A program made the position numbers and the translations under genes. Under the pieces are notes generated by a model. The model searched no databases. It worked only from the letters and a program-made list of their open reading frames with translations, and had not been told where the DNA came from. 64,000 bases of DNA from Macrophomina tecta (Eukaryota > Ascomycota > Dothideomycetes > Botryosphaeriales > Botryosphaeriaceae), in assembly GCA_024180945.1 (NCBI GenBank), contig JAKSGN010000007.1, forward strand, positions 248,001 to 312,000, read 5' to 3'. Positions 43,660 to 54,088 of this stretch are shown here, in pieces. The first letter of the stretch is position 1. Every line of letters starts with the position of its first letter.

Positions 43660-44976
43660 ATTTCGTGCCGCTGTTAATTTCGCGGGCTTGGAGGACGGGC
43701 CGTCCGGTGGTCGCCGGCATCAACTCAAAGGCCCCGGGTAATACGGGCTCCGCATATGCATTGGACCAGTTGGAGAGGAATGAACCGTGGGATCAAGGAA
43801 GATGCTTTTTGCGCAAGGCAAAGAGTGATGGGCCAGAGACGCGGATTGGCTTTTTTCGGGTGCCTGTTACCTTCATGTCTGGGCGGGTCCTGGCAGCATG
43901 GTGCTTTTTTTGGCTGCAGTAGCCGCAGCCAAGCCAAGGTGGGAAGATGAGGCGGTGACATGACGGCTGGGGCGGCTACGAGGCTGCCAAAAAGCTTAGA
44001 TGTGGGCGGCCAGGGCGCTTTTTCCAATCAGATGACAGGAAATCACCGGGAGCCAAGTTCATTGGGTAATGAGGAGGGTTGCGCGGCCCTGACCGGCTGT
44101 TGCTCGTCCCGCACGGAAATGTGGGTGTTGGCGTCTGGAGCTGCCGCACGTCTGGGATCCGCGACGCAACTGAGACCTCGCTTGTCAAGCCTCAGCCCGA
44201 CAATCAGCAACGCCGTGCCAATCGCCTGGGTGCCAAGTGGTCTTGCTCAGTCGCCTTTGTCCAAATGACCTCGAGGAGAAAAGAAAGTGGAGGAAGCCAA
44301 ACTCGTTGATAATTTCTTCTGAGCTACGGAATCGCCGCTGCACAGCCCCTGCACTGCTGCGGCCGGTGCGGATACGCCACGAAGCCGCAGTTGAGATTTG
44401 AATAACCCCAGTAGTCTCGAAGAGGAGCTCGCGGGATAAGAGGGGTCTTAAGTTAAAGCTTGGCTTTTAGATAACTCTAAAGGATTGATCGGCCCTGCCG
44501 TTATCCGTTCCCCTTGCATGCATCAACACCCACCCATAACATTTGGGATGGGGCTGAAGCATCTCTGCACCGCAAGACGTCGCAGCGCTCCACGAGTGCG
44601 TGCACAACGTGGGCTTCTGAGACACCGTGGCTCAGGTATACGCCCACTTGAATGTTCATGCGATTCAAATAATTGAGAGTCGTCCTTCCGCAGTGCCGTT
44701 CAGTTTCAATTCAAGCGTTTTCCCCCTCTTCCTTTTCTTCAAGAGTGTCGCCAGGCCGTGCCTCCTTTTCTCTCTCACTCTACTCTCTCTCAACGACCGT
44801 TTTCCGCATCCGCCAACTCTTCGCTTTTTCATTTATTTTGCGCAATTTAACGACCACGCTCTCTACGTAATACCCTTCCACCAACTGGCCAGCCCAGTCC
44901 AACGGATACAGCGCAAGCCGCTTCTTATTCTCTAATAATCAACCAACAACCGCTAGCCGGACACCCATCAGAAAAG
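43660..44976. other. Intergenic region
   Basis: CENP-X 3' flank and promoter/5' UTR of the cupredoxin gene. The last 300 bp are pyrimidine-rich (CTCTCTCACT type), common in strongly expressed fungal promoters. No other gene seen. Confidence 0.5.
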
Positions 44977-45955
44977 ATGCACTTCTCAACGCTCTTCACC
45001 GCAGCCATTCTGGCCACCGCCGATACGGCACTGGCGACCTTCCAGCCCCGGCGCGACATGAACCTCGCCGTGCCCCGCGCTGCCCTTCCCTTCGGCTCAG
45101 CAGGCTCACCCTACAATGCCTTCGGCCGCCGCTCCACCTACAACGTCCCCAATCCCTTGGCCAAGCGTACAGAGCACCTTAAGGCAGCACAAACCCCCGG
45201 CGCCGGTGGCGTCTCGGCGCCCGCGGATGGAGCGAAGGTCCAGGTCGTCCAGGTGGGCGGCTCGAACGGCTCGCTGACCTTCCAGCCCGACGACATCAAG
45301 GCCGAGATGGGCAGCTTCGTGCAGTTCCAGTTCAACCCGAAGAATCACAGCGTGGTGCAGTCGACGTTCGACGCGCCGTGCATGCCCATGTCCGTCAGCA
45401 TGCCCAACGCCAGCACCAACGCCTTCTTCTCCGGCTTCATGCCCGCTGCCGCCGCCGGCAACGGCACGAAGCTGACCTACACCATCCAGATCACCGACAC
45501 CAAGCCCATCTGGTTCTACTGCTCCCAGGGCAAGCACTGCCAGTCCGGCATGGTCGGCGCCATCAACGCGTAAGTCTTGCCGCCTTCGATCGCTTACCTT
45601 GCCAATATGTACTGATGTCACCCCTTCTTTCAGTGCTTCTACCGGTCAGAAGACCCTCGCGGGCTACAAGCAGCTCGCCTCTGTCGCCGCCGAGAACCTC
45701 TCCCCTGGCCAGATTCCCTCCGCCATGTCCGGCAACGGTACCGCCAGCAGTGGCGGCTCGGCCGGCGGCTCGACGGGCAGCGGTGCCGCAGGCGAGGGTA
45801 CGGCGGGCAGCAGCGGCAGCGCCGGCAGCGGCAGCGGCAGCGGCACCGACACCGCCGCGCCTGCGCAACAGAGCACCAACGACGGCGCTCGCCTCGTGGG
45901 CAACAGCGCCGCTGGCATCGTTGCTCTGGGCGCTGCCGTGTTTGCGCTGTTGTAA
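44977..45955 (+). CDS. Secreted GPI-anchored cupredoxin-domain protein
   Basis: Exons 44977-45569 and 45634-45955 give 304 aa. A signal peptide (MHFSTLFTAAILATADTALA) is followed by a KR-containing propeptide and a cupredoxin domain: VQVVQVGGSNGSLTFQPDDI, FVQFQFNPKNHSVVQSTFDA, IWFYCSQGKHCQSGMVGAIN. Candidate copper ligands H (NHSV), C (FYC), H (KHC) and M (GMVG) are present, as in the fungal 'extracellular serine-rich protein' family. A Ser/Gly low-complexity region (SAGSGSGSGTDT) and a hydrophobic C-terminus (AAGIVALGAAVFALL) predict a GPI anchor. Likely at the cell wall or plasma membrane; a biological role is not known for most members. Confidence 0.9.
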
Positions 45956-46857
45956 GAAGGATGATGCGTCTCGAGGTGCATGTACCATGTATTTATTTGT
46001 AAGGATGGTTGGGTGGCAGGCGCATCGTGATGTGACCATGGTGTTGGAGAGAAAAATCCGATGAATGATCGTAGCACCCTTTTCTTGTTTCATGGGCTGG
46101 ACCTCTCTCCGATTTGGCACCGCTTTATCCGGTGCAAGCCTGGACCTTTTTCTTTTCTTTTTTTTTTTTTTTTTTTTTTGAAATCATACCCCAACATAAA
46201 CGGAAGTACTACTGGTGGTGGATCTGGGTCAATATAGTAATGAGAAGAGCTTAGAATTGCATGGAGAAATATATATTGGCACCACATTTTGCTGGCCTTG
46301 GTTTAATCTTCGGCGACTCTCGATTGCGTATCCATTTTGATTTTGCATCAGAAAATAGAACGGCTGCAAATGGCGGTGCCTTGCGCCGATCGTCTTGAAT
46401 CAATAATAACGGCGTGGATGTTCAGGACGGACCTCCATCTGGCCACCTCAAGTCCATATCATTCATATTGTTCTAGAAAGGATCAGTTAAAAAAAAATGG
46501 CAAACAGGAAGGTATGACACCCCTAAGCCCCCTTCTTATACGCTACATTGTTAGCTGTGCGGTCTGAGTTTTGAGTCTTGGTAGGTCGGCGCGTTGATTC
46601 AGACATTCAGAGAGTTTTTGAAGACATCGCAGGTCCAAATGCGCTACGCTTACATTGTGGTTCAAAAGGTCTCATTTGGATCCTTCTTCACGGTGATCCG
46701 CCGCCAAGTCTGAAATATTGTTTCACAGAGAGCCGACAGATAATGTCTTTGTCCTTTTCCGGACTTTGCTCTTTCTTGAAAACACTAGAAGCTAATCTTC
46801 AACAGAAGAGGCATTGGGGTTGTCACAAAATGGTTATTAGGCCAATCTACTCACGAT
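45956..46857. other. Intergenic region
   Basis: 3' flank of the cupredoxin gene, with a 22-base T tract at 46158-46179. Otherwise unremarkable. Confidence 0.5.
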
Positions 46858-47390
46858 ATGCAAGAGTATTGCCATCCTAAATTGTATCCGCCGCTTTCCG
46901 CACTCGAACACGTCATGTCCTTTTTCGAATACAGTTCTCCGGTGAGCTCAATCACTGTCATCCAACTCCTGTATCAAGTAAGAGATGCTGATTTTGATCC
47001 AAGACGGACCCTCAACACTTCAGGCTTCAACAGGCAATCCATGATGTCAACAGACTCCTTGTCGACCTCCACACGGAACGTACCTCGCGCCCAGGCCGGA
47101 CGCCCCGGATTCTTCCTCAAGACCACGAATCCCGTCGGCTCCTCCACACAATCAGATCCTACGAGGAGGGCATCCCTCGGTTCACGACAGCCCTGCAGAC
47201 CTTTTTCTCCGATATCCTGAGCCGGAGGCCGAGCATGTCTGGAGCAGAGTGGCAGAGTGCTCTCCGCGATCTCGGGAGCTGGTTGGCGGCAGGCAGGGAG
47301 GTTCTCAGGCAGCTCCCAGGGCTATGGGACAGGCTATACGCGCACTGCGGGTGCCCTGCTCCGGAAGCCCGGCCCGGATGGTACGTCTAG
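46858..47390 (+). CDS. Possible small two-exon gene, unknown
   Basis: Exon 46858-46941 (28 codons) joined to 47034-47390 by a GTGAGC donor and CAACAG acceptor, phase 0, gives 146 aa. The second exon reads as a mostly helical, amphipathic protein (AIHDVNRLLVDLHTERTSRP; IPRFTTALQTFFSDILSRR; EWQSALRDLGSWLAAGREVL). This reading lacks an ATG of its own and is easily overlooked; the overlapping open frame is low-complexity and less convincing. It has no family I recognise. A possible donor GTACGT near the stop means it may continue, or be a fragment of a decayed gene. Confidence 0.35.
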
Positions 47391-48542
47391 ACCAATAGTC
47401 CCGCGGCAGGCATTTCTTCCAAGCTGGTACCGTTTGTTGGGCCCATCTTTCTGCAGATCACCCGTCAGATGTAGGTAGCTCTTTGATTCGTGGAGCAGGC
47501 GACTGCTTTCAATGAGGAGCCAGAGTGCGAGAAATGATCGGGAATGACCCTTGGTGGCTGTAAATGTTGTACATGTGGTATGGCTTCACCTGCGCTCCTG
47601 TAGAATTTCAACCTCTGTTAAATAATTCACCAACAAATCAAAAATCAAGGCGAATCACGCATCAGAGCCACGATTGTGGAAAAAGTGATTCTGGGAAAGT
47701 CGACAGATTCAATTCAAGTAGTTTCCACGTGACGGATGCTGCGCAGACATGAGGGACGCAACTATGGCTACTTCGACTAGGACTGCCTCGATGTTTCTCG
47801 CGAACTCACTTATTATTTCGTAGGTTTACTTTGAAAAGCATTCAATTCTATGAATTTTGAATAATTACTGCTGAAAGAATGTAGGTTTCTGAGGATAGCA
47901 CCTACGGTATATCTCCCGAGTCTGGACTTTAATAACTTTTGAAGTTGAGTTTTTGAAACCAAGTTCGCAAGTTGTAAAATGTAACAGGGGACCCATTGAA
48001 CTAGATGTAGTACTGCAAGGCCCAGTTATCTTTCTACCACACATTACGTAACTACGGAATTGTCGGGAAACGTATCCTTTAGCAGTCACGCTCTTGATGC
48101 TTATACAAACTCTAGAGGCTGCGGAAGAGCTAGAAGGCTGGTTGATTGGCAATATATTATCGATGGGTACCACGCCCCGCCGGTGCATCTACATCAAGAA
48201 AACTACATATTCTTTGGTTCCACCCGCCGTAACTATGGGCGCTGAAGGGGAGCGACACTTGGATGGTCTACACCTAAAAGTGTTAATGATAAGAGAATAA
48301 TTCGCTGGGATATATAAGGGCTTTAATAAGGTCGACTTTATTCAACCGCTGGCGTACTGGGTGCTCACGGAACCGCGTATGGAGATTGCCTTACTTGGAA
48401 CGGCGACATTTATACACGGGACGATTACTTCCCTCAGTCTCAGTAATCCACCCTTGGAACAAGTAATCTTTGAGCAATACATTTTGAAGCGTAATAAAGC
48501 TCAATGGCCGATCACGTAAAAGCTTAGTTGCTAGGCTTAGAA
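47391..48542. other. Intergenic region
   Basis: AT-richer than surrounding DNA. No ORF, repeat or RNA recognised. Confidence 0.45.
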
Positions 48543-49851
48543 CTAGAAGTGCCGCTGGATCTCGGCTGTACTTGATATACATAAGCTTTTCTGTAATGAA
48601 CTTGCGAGCTCTTTCACACCCCGTAGACGTGACTGCAAAAGAGCTGAGTTATCGGCCAGAACGCCGGTTGGCTGTGCAAGCCAAGTGGCTGCACTGTTCT
48701 GTTCTTCGATTCGCCCTTCTAGCACGCTCAGCGCGTCCCTCATGTCACGGACCAGCCGTATTGCAATGAACCTCACCAGGAGTTCCTGCTCATCGCTATC
48801 TATGTCGTAACCCCCTAGAGTTGACTTTCCAATTGCGCTGCTGACGCGTCGTGAAAACGGTTTACAATCATCTCCTATTGGCATCTCTTGCGGCGTGAGT
48901 GGACTTTGGGCCACGTGGAGGCGACAACCGGGAGAGGGCGGGTGTGTGGTGAGTTCGTTCACCTCGCTGGAGAAGATGGCCACAAGATAGCGCAAAGCTG
49001 CTCTTACGCCGCTGAGCGAGATGTAGAGGATCTCTTCGGCGTTTCCCCGCTGACAGGAAGCGCACTGCAGCACCTGCACCCAGGTAGTCGTAGCGGTGCG
49101 GATGTAGAGCAGTGCAGCGTCGACCTGGAACCGTACATTCATCTCCAACGCCTTCACACCCGACAAAACTTTCGTGCTGCGCTGCAAGCAGTCGCAGGAA
49201 AGCTGTGGAACCACGGTCTCAGCCCGACGGGCCGGACTGTCAGGAAGTGGTTGCGGGCACGACATGGGCTCCGCGGGGTCCGGGCTGGAGCCTGGAAGGA
49301 TTTCCGACAGGGATGACTGGGAAATACTTCGCATGGCGTCTTCTGGCCAATCGGGGGCATTGGTGGAGTGGCCGTATGGCGAATGTGTTGACGGAAAAGC
49401 CAGAGCAGAACGGTGACTCCACAGCGACATGTCGTTATAATAACTGTTTTCTGCTAATCCTAGGGCTTGATGTGGCACGGTCAGCTTGGTAGATCTCGTC
49501 TTTTGCTTCTCTACAGCCCATGCACATACCAGACAAGAAACCGCGCGTGTCGAGATCTTCCGCCGTCGCCGTGGCACCACCGTCAGCCTGATTTGTCGTC
49601 ACGCCGGTGTCTGTCGCGTCTTCTGCCCGACTCGTCCCGACCTTCCTCTTCTTTGCGCGATTCTTCGGCCGCCCAAGCACGCTGGAGAAGCTGTAAACGC
49701 ACTCAGCATTGAGTCTGCTGCAGGTCCCACACACGGTGCCGCCACTGCAACGGACTTTAGACGCATGGCAAACGTCGCAAGCCAAACGCTTCTTTCTCAC
49801 TCCCCGAAGCTGCGGCTCATCAGAGCGAGACTTGCTCAGGGGCGCCGCCAT
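48543..49851 (-). CDS. Zn2Cys6 transcription factor, AflR-like
   Basis: Exons 49530-49851 and 48543-49459 give 412 aa. The zinc cluster is at the N-terminus (LACDVCHASKVRCSGGTVCG, then CSRLNAECVYS; six Cys with regular spacing), followed by a basic NLS-like GRPKNRAKKRKVG. The C-terminal half has the Cys-containing AflR-type regulatory domain (LSCDCLQRSTKVLSG; VQVLQCASCQRGNAEEIL). AflR-family factors switch on secondary-metabolite clusters. No polyketide synthase or NRPS lies in the window, so its targets may be to the right (2OG oxygenase, P450) or elsewhere. The intron at 49460-49529 has a GTATGT donor. ATG at 49851. Confidence 0.9.
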
Positions 49852-51253
49852 TATTAGATTTCAAGGTCGAAGTGGACGATTGCGGGGCTTGTGTGTGTCC
49901 TTTTTGTCCTGTTTACATTGTATGAATGATAGGTCGTCCATAAATACTTGGCTTGTCCATTCACCAGTCAAATGCTGCCAGTTGCAGCGAGGAGAATAAG
50001 CGCAGCGGAGGGGCGCCTTATCCAGCGAGACTCATCCCAGAGAGACGACGTGTCCCCACTTGGTCTGGTGCGATGCGGCCCAGGAGCGCCGACGACTTGA
50101 GGCTCGGCATCAGATGCTCACTAGTTCTGCGACGCAGATGCTAAGGCCTTCGCGGGTGCGTGTCAGCGGAGCACACCTGAGTTGACGGTTGTCTCATTGA
50201 CTCCATCGCCGATCGTGTCTTCTGAATCATGTGACCGTGATAGCACCGAAACAGGCACAATTCGCCTACGAGACTGGCCACGACAGCCGGGAGTGGAGTT
50301 TTGCTGTATTGTTAGCAATCGACACGACGGAGCAGGACATCACGTCAGTTGTCTTGGTACGCGTATCCCGGCGGTTGTAGTGCACGCAAAGGGGACAGTG
50401 TATTGGCAGACGCACTGAGAGGAGAATACCTGGCGGTGTAGACGGGAGATTCCTGATTCAGCAGCCAACTTTGCCTACTTGCCCCGATTGGCACGCCGGG
50501 AGTGTATCGCAACGTAGGTGAAACTCCGCGTAACATGTGCCGTGTCAGGTCACAGTTCCGTCAAAAGCAAGTTGGTGTCCACCGGCCCATTACCAGGCCC
50601 TACGCCCACACCAAGGCCAGGCCCTAACGCGAGCGCTAGTGGTTAGGGCGGGGAACGGCCCGGCGAGGTCGACCGTACGTCCTGTCATTTTCCGACCAAC
50701 GGTAGCGAATCGCGCTGGCTGCCATTCCGAGTCACTGGCCCTAGAATTCCCTTCTTTGTGTCTAGCTTTCGAAGCTAACGCCACAGGCAACCGAATACTG
50801 CGATTCAGGGCTGGGCCTACGGGTGAGTCGCTTCGTTGCCGGGGGCGGTTCACGACCCTCACTGGATTCAAGCATACCTGCTGGCTTGCGCGTACCTGTA
50901 CACCCAGAGCCGGCGCACCGGTATCGGCGAATATTGGTGCCGGTGTATGTGGAAGGGAATGCTATATTGAGCAGAGCGTGGGCCTGCCGAGCAGCGGTAT
51001 TGCTAGCGTTGCTAACCAATGGACGAGATGGGGTGCCCGCGCGACCTACACAGCATAGGATTGACTCCAGACACCGCAACGGGCCCATGTAGGGTCCCGT
51101 GGGAGATGCACCGATCGAGCTCATAAACGGAATGGGCTAACAGATAAGGCCGATACATGCGCAGCCGTATTCCGTACCTGCCTATCTAGAAATGCAGCAA
51201 GAGCACGTGTGTGGTAGGTAAACGTCCATTCGGAAAGTCTTTTTCCACACCGC
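49852..51253. other. 1.4-kb intergenic region
   Basis: Regulator promoter and the 3' flank of the FSH hydrolase. A 173-codon plus ORF at 50537-51058 has no recognisable features. A short inverted repeat GCCCTAAC...GTTAGGGC lies at 50621-50649. Confidence 0.4.
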
Positions 51254-52429
51254 TTAAGCACGCGAAGCCGCCGCCGCCTTGTCCGCGCTCGCGTCTCGGA
51301 AGAGCCCCGAGCGCACGACAACTTTCCTCCACATCGCCAGCACGGCGGCCAGATCGTGGTCCTGCACCGGCACCTTGTGGCCGTCGTCGAAGCGGTATAC
51401 CTCGGCCGCCATGCCCGCCGGCGCGCCTGACCCCGTTCCGTCCTCTCCGGCAGCTGCCACCGCCTGGGGATGCACGAGGCGCCACAGAGCCTCACTGCGA
51501 CCTCTGTACGCCTCATCTCGCAAGCCGATGATGTGCAGCCCGGGCGTCTTAAGGCGCGCCGAACAGACAGAACTGCCAATCCCCGCTGCCTCCTGCTCCC
51601 CATCGCCGCCACCACCACCACCACCACCACCACCGGCATGACCGTGCAGCCACGGATCCGGGTAGGGGTCGACGCCGCACGCCAGCACGACGAAGTCCCA
51701 GAGCTTTGGGCATGAGTTGAGGCCTGCCTCGGCCTTGAGCGTCAGCGCCGCCGTCAGCGCCGCGCCGTCGCTGAAGGCCAGCACGCCGTGTACCCCGCCC
51801 ACCTGCTTCACCCGCTCTACCAGCCACCGCTCCACCGCTGGATCGCGCCGGCGCGCGCGCCACTGCCCTGAGACCGCCCCTATTTCTCCGCTGGGCTGGA
51901 ACCACGTGCGGTACGGGCCTGGAAACAGCGAGGCCACCTCCGCCAGCGGCTGCTCCGGCGAGTCCGTCATCGAGGCCGACACCTCGCGCGGCGATTCGAG
52001 GAAGATGAACTCCACGTCGTTGTACACCACCTCGGTCCGTTTGCTGCTCTTGGCGCTGCCGCTGCCGCTGCCGCTGCCGCTGAAGCTGAAGCTGCTCATA
52101 CTGCTGCTCGACGCCGCCAGATCGACCGAGGAAGCGGTGGCGCTGCTGCTGCTGCTCTCATTATCGTCGGTGTCGCTCTCGTAGTAGTCTTGGCTGGGGA
52201 GGGTGTTATTGCCGCGCCACGGCTGTTCGTCCGGGGACGCAGGGACCGTCGAGGGCGCCGACGGCGACGGAGAATCATCTGGCAATACCGCCACCAGCGG
52301 ATGCTGCCGCAGGTGCTCCGCCCAGCGGCTGCGGAGCCTCGCCGTCTGGAAGCGGAAGATGGCGCTGTTGCAGCTGAAGCCGTGGAGGCAGACGATACGG
52401 AGTTTCGCCGTGCGGTCCGCGGAGGTCAT
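51254..52429 (-). CDS. FSH-type serine hydrolase
   Basis: Single exon, 391 aa from the ATG at 52429; an upstream reading extension to 52594 lacks conserved sequence. LRIVCLHGFSCNSAIFRFQT is the start of the FSH1/OVCA2 alpha/beta-hydrolase fold. VHGVLAFSDGAAL is the nucleophile elbow with the catalytic Ser, PGLHIIGLRDE carries the acid, and DDGHKVPV the His. Between strands 1 and 2 it has a Ser-rich insertion of about 90 residues, and later a run of ten Gly encoded by a CCA/CCG repeat. The elbow differs from the common GFSQG. Such enzymes hydrolyse short esters or act in polyketide release; many sit in secondary-metabolite loci. Confidence 0.85.
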   Translation of the reverse strand: MTSADRTAKLRIVCLHGFSCNSAIFRFQTARLRSRWAEHLRQHPLVAVLPDDSPSPSAPSTVPASPDEQPWRGNNTLPSQDYYESDTDDNESSSSSATASSVDLAASSSSMSSFSFSGSGSGSGSAKSSKRTEVVYNDVEFIFLESPREVSASMTDSPEQPLAEVASLFPGPYRTWFQPSGEIGAVSGQWRARRRDPAVERWLVERVKQVGGVHGVLAFSDGAALTAALTLKAEAGLNSCPKLWDFVVLACGVDPYPDPWLHGHAGGGGGGGGGGDGEQEAAGIGSSVCSARLKTPGLHIIGLRDEAYRGRSEALWRLVHPQAVAAAGEDGTGSGAPAGMAAEVYRFDDGHKVPVQDHDLAAVLAMWRKVVVRSGLFRDASADKAAAASRA

Positions 52430-54088
52430 CGTCACGGGACGGCTTTGGTCCGCGGGATGCGTGTCGGGGATTCCTTTGTCGTTTTGGGAAGCTTTGGGCG
52501 GCAAAACGAAATGTCCGGCGGAAATCTGGCCTGTTCTGCCGACAGTGGCTTCTTTCCACAAGATGAGAGAAGAGCGTAGTGAGGTAAACTGCAACAGGCG
52601 TCCCAGTCCGCCTGGCCGTATATATAATCAGCTGCCAAGAGCGCGCCGTATTCAATCTGGCAAGATAAGGCAGCTAAGGGTCAAGGGCTTCTATGCGAAT
52701 AAGGCCAGAGTGATTCCAGACTTCCGCGATAGGTGCTGCACGGTTTCACAATACGACAGGCGAGGCGGGAGTTGCCGACTTTACTCGCGTAGCTGCTCTC
52801 TTGGAGAAGGGTGAGCGGACATTGGGTTGCCCAAGGCGCATAAGATCGTCTGGAGAATGAGTCTCTGTAGCGAGCAGTCTTGGCCCGAGCGGTTTTGGAA
52901 GCTATAGTGTGCATTAGAAAGCTAAGAATCTTCTCGTCCGGACCATGGATTCCGCTGACGCGCCGAAAATACATCGCCTACATAATTCTTCTGACCTCTC
53001 CTTTCGCGCCATTCACAAACATGGTAACTCTACAAAAAAAATTGAAGAAAAAGCGGCCAACTTGAGCTATACCTCAATAGCGGAGTGAAATGCACATGAT
53101 ATTCTGAAGGCATTTCCTCTGCTTACCGCAACCAGACAATTGGGTGCTTAGGTTATTGAATACCCGAGAGCACATCTGGGCCGTCCTACTTGCCCCGTTT
53201 GTCCAATTCGGACTTGTTGAAGGACGATGAACCGCACGTAGTACTTTCCCGGAATAGAAGACCTAGTTGGGCTTAGTTCCACCTCTGAAGTGCACATAGT
53301 CTCTGCTGATTGCTAGCGCCCTAGAGGGATAATCCATTATGATTTCAACATGACTGGTCATTTCCAACTCTGCATCCCCTCCATCTCCAAGATAGTGTCC
53401 ACGGCCGGAAGGATCGTAAACAGAAGGCGCAAAGTAAACGCCTGGAGTTACGCAGTCATACTGTTGGACAGAAAAAAGCACGACGCCGCACTTAGATTCA
53501 GTGCGAATTGATTGATTTATGTTCCAACACATACAAATGTGAATGTCCTTTAACGCTTTCCGGGCCCCTTTGTGTGGGGCTGAATGCATCAGTGATACAT
53601 GCATTTCTACACTGCTTTTAACACGGTCTCAACTTATAGACAATCATTTGACGAAGGCTTTGCCTTGGGGCAAGGCGACGACTTCCCAAAATCCTAGTTG
53701 CATTATAAGGAATCCTTCCCGAAGTTGCGCAATACTCAACAGAAGAGAAATTTGTCGCAAATTTCTCCCTACAACGCTAGTTTAGAAAGCTAGAGATTCT
53801 ATAGAGAACTCAATCTACAATTTTAATCTACAGATAATACATTCTAAGACTCAAATCTGGAATTTATCTAATCAATGACTGAATTACGCATGGAAACTAC
53901 AAAGAGCAATAAGCCAATCAAAACAACAACCATCTCCATACTAATTTAAGCATGGGGAGGGGGAAAAAGAGGGACAATATTACCTTAAACACAGTGCCAT
54001 GAACAAACAAAACAGTCGAAATATCTTCTCATCGACCCCTTCAAAACCTCCTTCCACCGAGCCTAAACCGGAACTGCCGGCTCCTCAC
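52430..54088. other. Intergenic region left of the hAT pair
   Basis: Turns AT-rich after about 53,760. A minus ORF at 53263-53604 (ending DYPSRALAISRDYVHFRGG) looks protein-like but is unassigned. No transposon ends apart from the hAT boundary at 54089. Confidence 0.4.

Noticed and set aside
50621..50649. GCCCTAAC...GTTAGGGC as telomere-like repeat
   Set aside because: Only one unit on each side; a short chance palindrome rather than telomeric repeats.
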